A stretch of DNA of 64,000 nucleotides from Peredibacter starrii (lineage in GTDB: Bacteria > Bdellovibrionota > Bacteriovoracia > Bacteriovoracales > Bacteriovoracaceae): the NCBI RefSeq assembly GCF_034259205.1, contig NZ_CP139487.1:372001-436000 (forward strand). The letters are read 5' to 3'. Positions 16,899 to 26,302 of the stretch are shown here, one piece after another; the first letter of the stretch is position 1; every line of letters starts with the position of its first letter. The position numbers and the translations under genes are program-made. The notes under the pieces were generated by a model. That model was not told the origin of the DNA and did no database searches. It saw only the letters and a program-made list of their open reading frames with translations.

Positions 16899-17950
16899 AC
16901 TTTAATCAACTTACATTCTGGCCCGCCCTCCTGGTGTGCTTTTTAGTTTTTATTGTCATTGTCGTTTTATTAGAGCGTCGTTTCTTCAAGATAGTGCGCA
17001 CCTACTGGTTTTATAATCGGAGTTTCTTTAGCTATCTCTCGACACTATGTTTTATCGCGGGCATGGGTGGCCTTTTGTTGAGTCTCTTGGATGCACGTGG
17101 ACCGGAAGAAAAAATTAAGACCGAAGTTCCTCAAGATCGAACAATCATTCTTATTGATACTTCTGCGAGTATGTTAGCGGAAGACGTTAAGCCTAGTCGC
17201 CTCCAGAAGGCCGCACTGATTGCAAAACACTTTGCTCGTAAAGCGGCCGGACAACAACTTTCCATTGTGGCCTTTGCTGAAATTCAAAAGAAGATCGTCC
17301 CTTTCACAACCGACATTGATCTTATTGATGCGCGTTTAGATAGTATCAAAACTCTAAGAAACCAATACGGCTCTTCGGCCCTAACTCTGGCGATTCAGGA
17401 AAGTATTCAGTACTTCCAGGAAACCGGAAGTGAGGCCCGCGGAAATATTTTGGTGTTAACTGATGGGGAAGAGACCGCTGAAGGTATCAATCTTAAAGTA
17501 CCTAAAGAAGTTCATGTGGCCCTGGTTGGCGTAGGAACAGAACAAGGCGGAAGAATTCCTTTGGATGATAGTCGTGGTTTCCGTTTTGGTTATAAGAAAG
17601 ATAAAGGTCGCGACGTTATTACTAAGTTAAACGAAAAATTTTTCGAAAGAGCTGCGGCCGATATGCCTTCAGCAAAATACTGGATCGCCAATAGTTATTC
17701 TCTACCTTCTGAGGAAATTATTGAGTTCTTCAAATCTGAGAATGTTAAAGGTGACCAACAACAAGATATGGTGATTAAACCAGTTTTGATGGAATGGATC
17801 GTTGTGCCTTCAGTTATTCTTTTAGTACTTTCATTCTTCTTTAAGAATTTAAAAGTTTTTTCTCTCGGCCTTCTTCTTATGATCGCTCCAGTTCGTGCTC
17901 AGGAAGAAGCTCCGGCCCCGAGTTGTCTCCTGAGGCCATTGAGCGCTTAA
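16895..17950 (+). CDS. batB: VWA-domain membrane protein BatB, C-terminus altered by a likely frameshift
   Basis: This is the second VWA protein of the operon, with N-terminal helices (about 8-28 and 47-66), a MIDAS motif DTSAS at 88-92 and a helix near 295-312 (EWIVVPSVILLVLSFFF). After this the product continues into a second hydrophobic stretch KVFSLGLLLMIAPVRAQ and stops after an unusual tail (...SCLLRPLSA). One extra C in the run 17916-17919 would join it in frame to batC, giving a 585-residue BatB-BatC fusion. GTG start at 16895, overlapping batA by 4 bases. The VWA assignment is secure; the 3' end is not. Confidence 0.85.
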   Translation: MNFNQLTFWPALLVCFLVFIVIVVLLERRFFKIVRTYWFYNRSFFSYLSTLCFIAGMGGLLLSLLDARGPEEKIKTEVPQDRTIILIDTSASMLAEDVKPSRLQKAALIAKHFARKAAGQQLSIVAFAEIQKKIVPFTTDIDLIDARLDSIKTLRNQYGSSALTLAIQESIQYFQETGSEARGNILVLTDGEETAEGINLKVPKEVHVALVGVGTEQGGRIPLDDSRGFRFGYKKDKGRDVITKLNEKFFERAAADMPSAKYWIANSYSLPSEEIIEFFKSENVKGDQQQDMVIKPVLMEWIVVPSVILLVLSFFFKNLKVFSLGLLLMIAPVRAQEEAPAPSCLLRPLSA

Positions 17951-18651
17951 ACCTTCTTCAGAAAGGCGAACTCAACCAACTGGAAAAACTTAAACTTGCG
18001 GACGATCTTCAAAAGGGTGGTTCAAAAGAAGAAGGATTAGCTCTCTTTGAGGAAAATTTGCCTGCAAAAATTGATAAAGATCTTCCCCCTGAGGCCTATC
18101 TAAATTACGGTACCGCACTTCTTGAGAAGGGTGATATTCAAAAAGGTCTTTCAGTTTACCAAAAGCTTTCAGATTCTTTAAAAGGTGATCCTAAAGCAAA
18201 TGAATTCAATGAGACGATGAATAAGAACATCGTTTCTTTCTTTAAAAAGCAAGAAGAGCAAAAGAAGAAGCAGGACAAAGAGAACAAAGACAAGAAAGAG
18301 AATAAAGACCAGCAGGATCAAAATCAGCAATCTGGAAATAAAGACCAGAAGGACCAAAACGGAAAGTCAGGTCAACAGCAGAAGAAAGAATCTGGCGAAA
18401 ACCAGGATCAGAAAAAAGAAGATCAAAAGAAAGATCAGTCTGAAGAAAAGAAAGACGAATCTGAAGACCAAGAAAAGAAAGAACAAAAAGATCAGGAGAA
18501 CCAGGGTGAGAAAAAGCCAATGCCTCCTAAAAAAGTTCCAGCAAAGTTAAAACAACTCATGTCTGATGATCGTCAACTTCAAATGAAGATGATTGAACAA
18601 GGCACGAGAGATTTAAATAAGAAGAAATCCAGAAAGAGCAAGGACTGGTAG
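17923..18651 (+). CDS. batC: BatC-like TPR protein with a long charged low-complexity tail
   Basis: TPR-type helices cover about residues 5-100 (for example EAYLNYGTALLEKGDIQKGLS). A tail of about 110 residues made almost only of K, E, Q, D and N follows, then a short basic end. The only available start is TTG 17923, inside batB, with a distant AGGAAGAAG as ribosome binding site. As written the protein has no signal peptide, although BatC proteins are normally exported. The lost signal-like sequence is encoded at the end of batB in another frame, which supports a missing base at 17916-17919. One base separates the stop from the batD start. Confidence 0.75.
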   Translation: MSPEAIERLNLLQKGELNQLEKLKLADDLQKGGSKEEGLALFEENLPAKIDKDLPPEAYLNYGTALLEKGDIQKGLSVYQKLSDSLKGDPKANEFNETMNKNIVSFFKKQEEQKKKQDKENKDKKENKDQQDQNQQSGNKDQKDQNGKSGQQQKKESGENQDQKKEDQKKDQSEEKKDESEDQEKKEQKDQENQGEKKPMPPKKVPAKLKQLMSDDRQLQMKMIEQGTRDLNKKKSRKSKDW

Positions 18652-18652
18652 T

Positions 18653-20326
18653 ATGAAATATATCATTATCATTTTAGCGATGCTTTTAAGTTCAATCGCT
18701 TTTGCTGATGAAGTCAAAGTAGAATTAAATCCTCCTCGTCCGGTTATGGGCGAAGTATTCCAGGCCTATTTCAGGGTCTTCACAGATTCTGATGAAGAAC
18801 CGGTGATTAATTTTAGTCCTGCCGGGATTGAAGTTGTGGGTAAATCTAATCAAGGTGTTTCAACGCGAACGATTTATGCCAATGGAAAGCTGACGGTGAC
18901 CCGTGAGTTAACAATCGTTTATGATCTCGTGGCCGGAAAGCCTGGAATGAATTCACTAAGGGACATAACAGTTCAACTTGGTAATAAAACTTTGAGACAT
19001 CCTTCATTGAATGTGACTGTCTTAAAAGAAGCAGAAGTTCTCGCCGATGTTTTCGTCATGGCCGATGTTCCAAAGAAAGAGCTTTATGTGGGTGAAGGAT
19101 TTGTTGCCCGCTATTTCCTCTACAGCAAAGTTCCTGTGAGCAATTTGGATATTAAGAAGTATCCAAAGCTGGATAATTTTTTGAAACGTTTCTTACAAGA
19201 GCCTGAGCGCACTGAAAGAGTTTCGGTTGATGGCCAGCTTTACATGCGTACGCAAATTTACGCCGCCAAGCTCTTCCCAGAAAAGGCAGGCGAATTTAAG
19301 GTTGATTCACTTCACCTTTCTGCCACATACCCTACTTCTAGACCTAATGATCCCTTTGGCGCTTTTGGCATGAATCGTGATTATAAAACTCGCACGATGA
19401 ATAGCGAGACAATTAAGGTGCTAGTTAAACCTCTTCCCGAGCCGGTTCCCCCGCATTTTACTGGCCTAGTGGGCCCGCACCAGTTTGATCTTCAAGTTGG
19501 TCAGAATAAGCTCATTGTAAATGAGCCTTTGGAAGTGAAACTCACTGTGACTGGTACTGGTGCCCTTGAAAATTTAGAGGCCCCTGAACTAATCAAGCAT
19601 CAAGGTCTAGAAGAGTTCGAATCAAATGGTGATCTGAAAATTACCGATTCCGAGCAGGCCACAAAGGTTTTTGATTATACTTTTCTCGCGAAAGAGAATC
19701 TTCAAATTCCTCCAAAGACTGTGACTTTAAGTTACCTCGATTCAAATACTGGCCGTTATGTTCCCACTCAACTGAATTTCCCTGAAATCGTTGTTGCTGG
19801 TGGTGTAGCTGGAGAGAGAAAAAAAGATTCGACCAAACCTGAGGCCAAGACTGAACCAAAAGAAGAAAAAACTCTTCCCCAAAAGGCCCGTGAATTGGCC
19901 GGCCCCATCACTATTGACCAATGGCAATGGAAGACATGGCTTCCCTACATTAACTTAGGTCTTGGTGTGATTGCTTTAATGGTCGTGGCATTTGGACTTC
20001 TAAGACAAAAGAACTTTTCCGGTATTCATTTAAAAAGTGATGTTCCAAGAGAGTTAAAATCTGGGCCTTTTAAATTCAATGAATTCGTTAAATGGATGGC
20101 CCCGGTAATTCAAGAGACTGGGAAATCTCCCATTATGATCATTCGCGAATCACCTTTGCCTGAAGAGTCAAAACGGTATTTCATTGATTTATTGAGTGCC
20201 AATGATTACAAGGATTACTCTGCTAGAAAATCTGAAATGCAGTTTAGTTATCAATCCGCGCATTTTAAAGAGCTGGGTCGATACATAGAGAGTGTTAAAA
20301 ATGGAAATACTACACAACCTTCTTGA
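18653..20326 (+). CDS. batD: BatD-like periplasmic/membrane protein
   Basis: A signal peptide (MKYIIIILAMLLSSIAFA) is followed by three or more beta-rich Ig-like segments typical of BatD (VELNPPRPVMGEVFQAYFRV, KELYVGEGFVARYFLYSK, KLIVNEPLEVKLTVTGTG). A charged linker with many K and E precedes a membrane helix (about 429-447), and a cytoplasmic tail ends the protein. The 557-residue length fits BatD. It closes the Bat operon and its 3' end overlaps ribF by 26 bases. Confidence 0.88.
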   Translation: MKYIIIILAMLLSSIAFADEVKVELNPPRPVMGEVFQAYFRVFTDSDEEPVINFSPAGIEVVGKSNQGVSTRTIYANGKLTVTRELTIVYDLVAGKPGMNSLRDITVQLGNKTLRHPSLNVTVLKEAEVLADVFVMADVPKKELYVGEGFVARYFLYSKVPVSNLDIKKYPKLDNFLKRFLQEPERTERVSVDGQLYMRTQIYAAKLFPEKAGEFKVDSLHLSATYPTSRPNDPFGAFGMNRDYKTRTMNSETIKVLVKPLPEPVPPHFTGLVGPHQFDLQVGQNKLIVNEPLEVKLTVTGTGALENLEAPELIKHQGLEEFESNGDLKITDSEQATKVFDYTFLAKENLQIPPKTVTLSYLDSNTGRYVPTQLNFPEIVVAGGVAGERKKDSTKPEAKTEPKEEKTLPQKARELAGPITIDQWQWKTWLPYINLGLGVIALMVVAFGLLRQKNFSGIHLKSDVPRELKSGPFKFNEFVKWMAPVIQETGKSPIMIIRESPLPEESKRYFIDLLSANDYKDYSARKSEMQFSYQSAHFKELGRYIESVKNGNTTQPS

Positions 20327-21242
20327 TATACCTAAGATCAATGGCAATTATCCTCCAATTGGTCTGACCATCGGTAATTTTGATGGTGTTCATATTGGCC
20401 ATCGTCAGCTTCTGAAGAAAATTAAGAATGACTGCCTGTCAAAGAACTTGTTGTTTGTGGTTGTGACCTTTGTTCCACATCCTCAAAAGATTCTTCAGCC
20501 TGACAAAGAACGTTTTCTCATTAATAGTTATGAACAGCGACGCACTCTATTGAAGAGTCTTGGTGTTGATGTTCTGGTAGAAATGAAATTCACTCGCGAC
20601 TTCAGCACACTCAAAGGTGAAGATTTCCTTTCACAATATCTTCTGAGCTACCCGAATCTGAAAGACTTCTATCTTGGATATGATTTTGCTTTCGGTGCAA
20701 ATAAAGAGGGCGATTACGACCTGGTTAAATCGATCTGTAATCCTCGTGGTGTTGAAGTTGAGATCCAGCCTAAGTTTGAATTCCAGGGCCAGGTGGTTTC
20801 ATCAAGTCTTATTCGTGAGCGCCTTCTTTCTGGAAAAATCGATGAAGTAAAGGACATCCTTGAGCGACCATTTCACCTAGAAGGTGTGGTTGTTAAAGGT
20901 GAAGGACGTGGTAAGAAGATTGGATTTCCAACGGCCAATATTCAAGTTTCCCAAGACCTCTTGGTTCCTCAGAAGGGCGTTTACGTCACTCGCACTGTCT
21001 ATAATGGAATGATGTTTAAGTCGATTACTAATATCGGTAACAATCCTACTTTCAAAGACACTAATATGATTCATATCGAAACTAATCTTTTTGATTTTGA
21101 TACAGATATCTATGGTGAGCTTTTAGATATTCAGTTCTTACATAAAATCAGAGATGAGAAGAAGTTCCCGACCGTGAATGATCTCATTGGTCAGATCAAA
21201 TCCGATGTCGAGTTTGCAAAAGAGTATTTGAGGGAGAAATGA
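20301..21242 (+). CDS. ribF: Bifunctional riboflavin kinase/FAD synthetase
   Basis: RibF makes FMN from riboflavin and then FAD. The N-terminal FAD synthetase domain shows the nucleotidyl-transferase motif GNFDGVHIGHRQLL, and the C-terminal kinase domain shows GRGKKIGFPTANI. Length 313 is normal. I start at ATG 20301, with AGAGAG upstream; a GTG at 20292 would add three residues. The last bases ATGA overlap the start of aroE, so the two genes are coupled. Confidence 0.95.
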   Translation: MEILHNLLDIPKINGNYPPIGLTIGNFDGVHIGHRQLLKKIKNDCLSKNLLFVVVTFVPHPQKILQPDKERFLINSYEQRRTLLKSLGVDVLVEMKFTRDFSTLKGEDFLSQYLLSYPNLKDFYLGYDFAFGANKEGDYDLVKSICNPRGVEVEIQPKFEFQGQVVSSSLIRERLLSGKIDEVKDILERPFHLEGVVVKGEGRGKKIGFPTANIQVSQDLLVPQKGVYVTRTVYNGMMFKSITNIGNNPTFKDTNMIHIETNLFDFDTDIYGELLDIQFLHKIRDEKKFPTVNDLIGQIKSDVEFAKEYLREK

Positions 21243-21946
21243 AGCTAGGTCTTCTTGGTTACCCCATAACTCACTCGCTTTCACCGAAGCTTTATCAAGA
21301 GATTCTGGGTTCTAAACTTTCCTCATACGAACTCTTTTCATACGAGAGGAAAGATTTAGTTCCGGCACTTACTTTTTTTTCCTCTAAGCTAGATGGACTT
21401 AACATCACATCTCCCTACAAAACTCATTTTATGAATGAGATTAAAATCGATTCTCCTTTGGTTCAAAAGATCGGCGCAGTTAATACCCTTTCTTTTACAC
21501 CTGATGGAGTCCAGGGGACGAATACCGATGTAATAGCGGTTCAAGAAATTCTCACAAAGTATCAACAGGACTGGGGACAACTTCATCTTTTAATTCTGGG
21601 CTCAGGGGTCATGGCGAAGATGACTGAATTGGTTGCAAATGAACAGAAAATTAGTTGGCAGGAATTTTCTCGTAAATCAAATGGAGATATTTCCCATCTG
21701 GATTTAAGACCTCATCTTAAACCCGGTCATCAGAACATTGTCATCAATGCTTGTTCACGAGAATTTGTGTTCCACGGGGAACTTACACAAGAAGAAGTCT
21801 TCTGGGACTATAATTACTCTTTTTTACCACATCAAAATACTCTGCCATCTCGAGTGAAAACATACCACGATGGTCAGGAAATGCTCTTTTTGCAGGCAAA
21901 GGCCGCAGTCAAATTTTGGTCGCAAACAAACCCTAAACTTAAGTAG
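21239..21946 (+). CDS. aroE: Shikimate dehydrogenase, short divergent form
   Basis: AroE reduces 3-dehydroshikimate with NADPH in aromatic amino-acid synthesis. The shikimate-binding motifs are present: SLSP near residue 13, NITSPYK with the catalytic Lys near 61, AVNT and GTNTD. The NADP-binding half (LLILGSGVMAKM) is divergent, and the protein is 235 residues instead of about 270, so cofactor binding may differ. The ATG overlaps ribF by 4 bases. The next aromatic-pathway gene in the window is aroQ at 36070. Confidence 0.85.
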   Translation: MKLGLLGYPITHSLSPKLYQEILGSKLSSYELFSYERKDLVPALTFFSSKLDGLNITSPYKTHFMNEIKIDSPLVQKIGAVNTLSFTPDGVQGTNTDVIAVQEILTKYQQDWGQLHLLILGSGVMAKMTELVANEQKISWQEFSRKSNGDISHLDLRPHLKPGHQNIVINACSREFVFHGELTQEEVFWDYNYSFLPHQNTLPSRVKTYHDGQEMLFLQAKAAVKFWSQTNPKLK

Positions 21947-21993
21947 TGAATAATCCGAAATAGGTTACATACTATTAAGGGGTTATTTATTTC

Positions 21994-23664
21994 ATGATTC
22001 GCAAAGAGTTCATCGACATTGTTACCAATACAGGGATGGCGACCCTAAAAGAGTTGCGTCGTCTCTCTATGGGTAAAGACGATGAAATAAATGAATTTGA
22101 ACTTTTATCGATGCCATACTTCGATGAAAACAAATTTGCGAAGATCTGTTCAGAGAAATACGGAATCACCTTCATTGATCTTCGTAACGCTAAAGTTCCA
22201 ACTGATACGCTTTCAACTTTGAAGAAGAGACTTGTTATTAAGTTTCGTGCGATTCCAATTCAGAAGACCGGAACCAAAGTAACTCTTGCGACATTTGATC
22301 CAAGTGTTGTGGCAGAAGGTACAAAAGAACTATCAGACGTTTTCAAGAAACAAGTTGAATTCATCCTTACCAATATCTCTTCTTGGAGAAAGTTATACAC
22401 CGGTATTAAAGACTCGGTGGATGACCTCATCAATAACATCCAGGAAGTTACTGCTAACACCGCTCAACAAGAAGATATCAAAGCAGAAGATATTTCTGAT
22501 GACGTTGTTACTTTTGTAAACCGTCTTCTGGCCGAGGCCTTTATTAAAAAGGCATCTGATATTCACGTTGAACCATACGAGAAAATTTTCCGCGTGCGTC
22601 TGCGTGTGGATGGTAACTTAGTTGAGGTTGCTCAACCTCCCAAGACCATGATGGCCTCAGTTCTTTCACGTTTAAAGATCATGGCCCAAATGGACATCTC
22701 TGAGAAACGTAAGCCGCAAGATGGTCGTATTAAACTCATGATCGGTGGTAACCCGATTGATTATCGTGTTTCATCACTTCCGACTTTGTTCGGCGAAAAA
22801 ATCGTACTGCGACTTCTGGATTCGACAAACCTTCAGTTAGATATGACAAAACTTGGTTTTGAACCAAAGCAGTTAGAAGTATTTAAAGAAGGGATTCATC
22901 GTCCATATGGAATGTGTCTTGTAACAGGTCCAACTGGTTCTGGTAAAACTACAACTCTGTATTCAGCGATTGCTGATCTCAATACTCCGGACAACAACAT
23001 TTCAACTGCGGAAGATCCGGTGGAATTTAACCTGGAAGGTATTAACCAGGTGAACGTAAAAAAAGAAGTAGGTCTAACATTCGCTACTGCGCTTAAAGCA
23101 TTTCTTCGTCAGGATCCAGACATCATCATGGTGGGTGAGATTCGAGACCTTGAAGTGGGAGAGATTGCAGTTGAGGCCGCTCTGACGGGTCACTTAGTAC
23201 TTTCAACTCTTCATACCAATGATGCTCCAGCAACAATTACTCGTCTTCTAAACATGGGCATTGAACCGTTCCTGGTGGTGGCCGCGCTTAACGTGATTGT
23301 GGCCCAGCGTCTTTGCCGTAAGATTTGTATCAACTGTCGTGAAGAAAGAAAGGCGACACCTGATGAACTTATTGCCTGTGGTTTTGCTCCTGCTTCAGCG
23401 GAGAAGATCAAGGTCTATCAAGGTAAGGGTTGTGAGATTTGTAATAACACCGGCTATAAAGGTCGTGTGGCCATTTATGAAGTTCTGTCAGTAACACCAA
23501 AAGTAAGAGAACTCATTCTGAGAAATGCTTCCTCAGATGATATTAAGAGACAGGCGATCCGTGATGGGATGAAAACATTGCGAATGTGCGCTTTGACAAA
23601 AGTTGCCCAAGGTTTAACGACTTTGGAAGAAGCAGTTTCTAACTCAGCTTCGGATCAATTGTAG
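21994..23664 (+). CDS. pilB: Type IV pilus extension ATPase PilB
   Basis: PilB is the hexameric ATPase that drives pilus assembly from the cytoplasm. An N-terminal GspE-II/MshEN-like domain (about 1-150) precedes the ATPase core with Walker A GPTGSGKT at 312-319, an Asp box, Walker B GEIRD and His boxes. A four-cysteine zinc site (C-x2-C near 446 and C-x2-C near 486) distinguishes it from PilT. Length 556 is usual. The ATG at 21994 has AAGGGG rather far upstream. It begins the pil locus and is followed after 8 bases by pilT. Confidence 0.96.
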   Translation: MIRKEFIDIVTNTGMATLKELRRLSMGKDDEINEFELLSMPYFDENKFAKICSEKYGITFIDLRNAKVPTDTLSTLKKRLVIKFRAIPIQKTGTKVTLATFDPSVVAEGTKELSDVFKKQVEFILTNISSWRKLYTGIKDSVDDLINNIQEVTANTAQQEDIKAEDISDDVVTFVNRLLAEAFIKKASDIHVEPYEKIFRVRLRVDGNLVEVAQPPKTMMASVLSRLKIMAQMDISEKRKPQDGRIKLMIGGNPIDYRVSSLPTLFGEKIVLRLLDSTNLQLDMTKLGFEPKQLEVFKEGIHRPYGMCLVTGPTGSGKTTTLYSAIADLNTPDNNISTAEDPVEFNLEGINQVNVKKEVGLTFATALKAFLRQDPDIIMVGEIRDLEVGEIAVEAALTGHLVLSTLHTNDAPATITRLLNMGIEPFLVVAALNVIVAQRLCRKICINCREERKATPDELIACGFAPASAEKIKVYQGKGCEICNNTGYKGRVAIYEVLSVTPKVRELILRNASSDDIKRQAIRDGMKTLRMCALTKVAQGLTTLEEAVSNSASDQL

Positions 23665-23672
23665 GAGTAGAT

Positions 23673-24818
23673 ATGTCGTCATCACAAGACCAAACCAGTA
23701 CTAGCACCAAGACCAGTGTCGAACAGGGCATTGGTAATTTACAGATTCAGCAGCTGTTTAAAGTAATGGTGGATAATGGTGCTTCCGATCTTCACTTAAC
23801 CGTGGGAACCGCTCCTGGTATGCGTATCAGTGGTGATATCGTACGAGTAAAAGTAGGCAGTCTTACGCCTGAAGATACAAAACGACTTATCTATCAAATT
23901 TTGACAGAGAAACAGAAGGCGGAACTCGAAAAAAATCTCGAGCTGGATTTTTCATTCGGGATTAAAGGTCTTGCTCGCTTCCGTGCTAACGTCTTTTATT
24001 CCAAAGGTGCTGTGGCGGCAGTTTTTCGTCAGATTCCAAGTTTGATTCCAGACTTTGAGGCCCTTGGTCTTCCACCAGTTCTGATGGAGATGGTGAATGT
24101 ATCGAGTGGATTGTTTCTGGTAACTGGTCCAACTGGTTCGGGTAAATCAACAACTCTGGCTTCGATTATTGATAAGCTTAACAGTTCTTCTCCGGCACAC
24201 ATTATCACGTTAGAAGATCCGATTGAGTTCGTGCATGCTCACAAACTGTCTCTCGTGAACCAACGTGAAATTGGTGCCGATACTTTGAGTTTCGGTAAAG
24301 GGATTAAGTCTCTTTTACGTCAGGATCCGGACATCGTTCTGGTGGGTGAGCTTCGAGATCCAGAAACTATTGAGGCCGCTCTGACGATTGCAGAAACTGG
24401 TCACGTGGTGTTTGGAACTCTACACACTAACTCAACTGTTCAGACGATTAACCGTATTATTAACGTTTTCTCTCATGATCAGCAGGAACAAATCCGAACT
24501 CTTCTTTCATTCGTTCTTCAAGGAGTGGTCGCTCAGCAACTTCTTCCTCGAATACCGAAAGGTCGAGCTCTTTGTCAGGAAATTCTTCGAATCACTCCTG
24601 CGATCAGAAACTTGATCCGTGAAGACAAGGTTCACCAGATTTACTCTCAAATGCAAATTGGTCAGGAAGAGACTGGTATGAACACAATGAATCAACATAT
24701 TAAAAAGCACTTGGATGCGGGTATTATTTCTCCGGAAACGGCCATGACTTATTCAAACAACCCGGAAGAATTAACCCGGATGCTTGGACTTAACACTAAT
24801 CCAAGAAAGAAGCCATAA
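23673..24818 (+). CDS. pilT: Type IV pilus retraction ATPase PilT
   Basis: PilT powers pilus retraction. It lacks the zinc site of PilB. Walker A GPTGSGKS lies at 152-159, Walker B is GELRD, and the C-terminal AIRNLIREDK helix region resembles the AIRNLIRE motif needed for retraction. A Ser/Thr/Gln-rich head of about 20 residues precedes the PAS-like N-domain. Length 381. ATG 23673 has GGAG upstream. It lies between pilB and pilC, as in Myxococcus. Confidence 0.95.
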   Translation: MSSSQDQTSTSTKTSVEQGIGNLQIQQLFKVMVDNGASDLHLTVGTAPGMRISGDIVRVKVGSLTPEDTKRLIYQILTEKQKAELEKNLELDFSFGIKGLARFRANVFYSKGAVAAVFRQIPSLIPDFEALGLPPVLMEMVNVSSGLFLVTGPTGSGKSTTLASIIDKLNSSSPAHIITLEDPIEFVHAHKLSLVNQREIGADTLSFGKGIKSLLRQDPDIVLVGELRDPETIEAALTIAETGHVVFGTLHTNSTVQTINRIINVFSHDQQEQIRTLLSFVLQGVVAQQLLPRIPKGRALCQEILRITPAIRNLIREDKVHQIYSQMQIGQEETGMNTMNQHIKKHLDAGIISPETAMTYSNNPEELTRMLGLNTNPRKKP

Positions 24819-24824
24819 TAGAGT

Positions 24825-26047
24825 ATGCCTAAGTATAAGTACGTCGGATTCACAGCAGATGGTAAAAAGGTCGAGAACTCGGTCGAAGCCGAAACTGTGC
24901 GTGATGCGAAGAAAATTCTTCGTCGTCAAAACATCCGTCCTACCAAAGTTATTGAACCATCATTTTTTGAAGCTGATCTTGGTCAGTTCATGGTGGATAA
25001 AGGTCTCGCAAAACCATTTGGTCGCGCGGACCTCATGCGCTTTACGCGTCAGCTATCAATTCTGATTAATGCCGGTGTTCCCATCCTTGAGTGTCTTGAG
25101 ATTCTTTACAAGCAGGAACAAAATCCTGTTTTGAAGCGTGTCTTGAAAAACATCTCACTGCAGGTGGAGGAAGGTAAGAGCTTGTACGATGCAATGTCGG
25201 GTCAGCAAGGCTTCGATAAACTCTACTGCGCACTTGTTCGCGCTGGTGAATCAGCGGGTATCCTTGATTCAATTCTTGTGAAACTTGCCGAGTTCTTAGA
25301 GAAGGCCGAGAAGTTAAAGAAGCAAGTGAAGTCTGCTCTGACATATCCCGTGATCGTAGTGTTCGTAGGTATTGTGGTTATCTTCGGTCTTATGACTTTT
25401 GTGGTACCGCAATTCGTGGGTATGTTGAAAGAATCAAACCAAGAGATTCCTTGGGTAACTCAAGTGGTAATCGATACATCAAATTTCTTTCAGAACTATA
25501 CCCTGCTTCTCATTGCTGGTTTAGTTGCTGCCTTCATGTTGTTCATCAATTTTATTAAAACCAAAGAAGGTAAACAGGCCTGGGATCGCTTCACTATGCG
25601 TGCTCCTTTGTTTGGTGGTCTTGTGATCAAAGGGAATCTTGGTGCCTTCACTCGAACGCTTGCCACAATGCTAGCGGCGGGTGTGCCGATTATTGATTCG
25701 CTTGAGATTTGTATTGATACTCTAGACAATACTCAAATCGCCAAAGATCTTACGAAGGTAAGAAAAGCAGTGATTGAAGGTAAGTCGATTACTGAGCCTC
25801 TCTCTCGAATTCATTATTTTCCACCACTTGTAACTCAGATGATTAAGGTTGGTGAATCTACCGGTAACATCGATCAGATGTTGATTAAAGTTGCTGATGT
25901 GTTTGAAGAAGAGGTTGAAGACCTTGTGGCAAACTTAACCAAGATGATTGAACCCCTGATCCTTGTGGTCTTAGGGGGATTATCGGATTCGTGTTGATTG
26001 CCATGTACCTTCCGATCTTTATGTCGGCCGGTGGGGTTACAGAGTAA
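24825..26047 (+). CDS. pilC: Type IV pilus inner-membrane platform protein PilC, interrupted by a one-base frameshift
   Basis: PilC is the polytopic platform that connects PilB/PilT to the growing pilus. Two GspF domains are visible (about 65-190 and 270-390), with helices near 170-192 and 215-240. The open frame stops at 25997 right after LILVVLGG with the foreign residues LSDSC. Adding one G to the run 25974-25978 restores the conserved end IIGFVLIAMYLPIFMSAGG and a stop at 26045-26047, giving 407 residues, the normal length. As written the last membrane helix is lost. The coordinates given cover the restored gene. Confidence 0.9.
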
Positions 26048-26065
26048 GCGCCAAAGATTAGAGGC

Positions 26066-26090
26066 AATAAGGGATTAAAGCCTTATTTCT
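26066..26090 (+). terminator. Possible terminator after pilC
   Basis: AATAAGG (26066-26072) pairs with CCTTATT (26081-26087), loop 8 bases, with only a short T-rich tail. The rest of the 255-base gap 26048-26302 has no gene that I can support. Confidence 0.45.
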
Positions 26091-26267
26091 CCTTTGGTCT
26101 GACCGAAGTGATCAGGAATAAGTTGCCGAAAACTTGTAGCGCGGATTTTGAGATATATTAAAATAACGTTAATAGCGATAACGATATTAAACTGAACTGT
26201 ACTGACTCTAAGGACTTTTTGAATCTTAATTTCAGAGGGAAATTCGGGCCAGTTTATAAACAACTTT

Positions 26268-26286
26268 CAAGTCTCTTAATGACTTG
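26268..26286 (+). promoter_or_regulatory. Leader hairpin just before pilA
   Basis: CAAGTC (26268-26273) pairs with GACTTG (26281-26286), loop 7 bases, directly upstream of the ribosome binding site AAGGAG (26291-26296) of pilA. Such a 5' hairpin can stabilise an abundant mRNA. No function is proven. Confidence 0.4.
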
Positions 26287-26302
26287 AAACAAGGAGTAGC
26301 AA

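Noticed and set aside
18242-18520. Open frame on the minus strand opposite the batC tail
   Set aside because: It exists only because the K/E/Q-rich codons lack stops on the opposite strand; the product is Phe/Leu/Ser-rich with no ribosome binding site.
25885-26263. Minus-strand open frames over the end of pilC and the pilA leader
   Set aside because: They overlap the conserved restored pilC end and the pilA leader, have no ribosome binding sites and no recognisable products.
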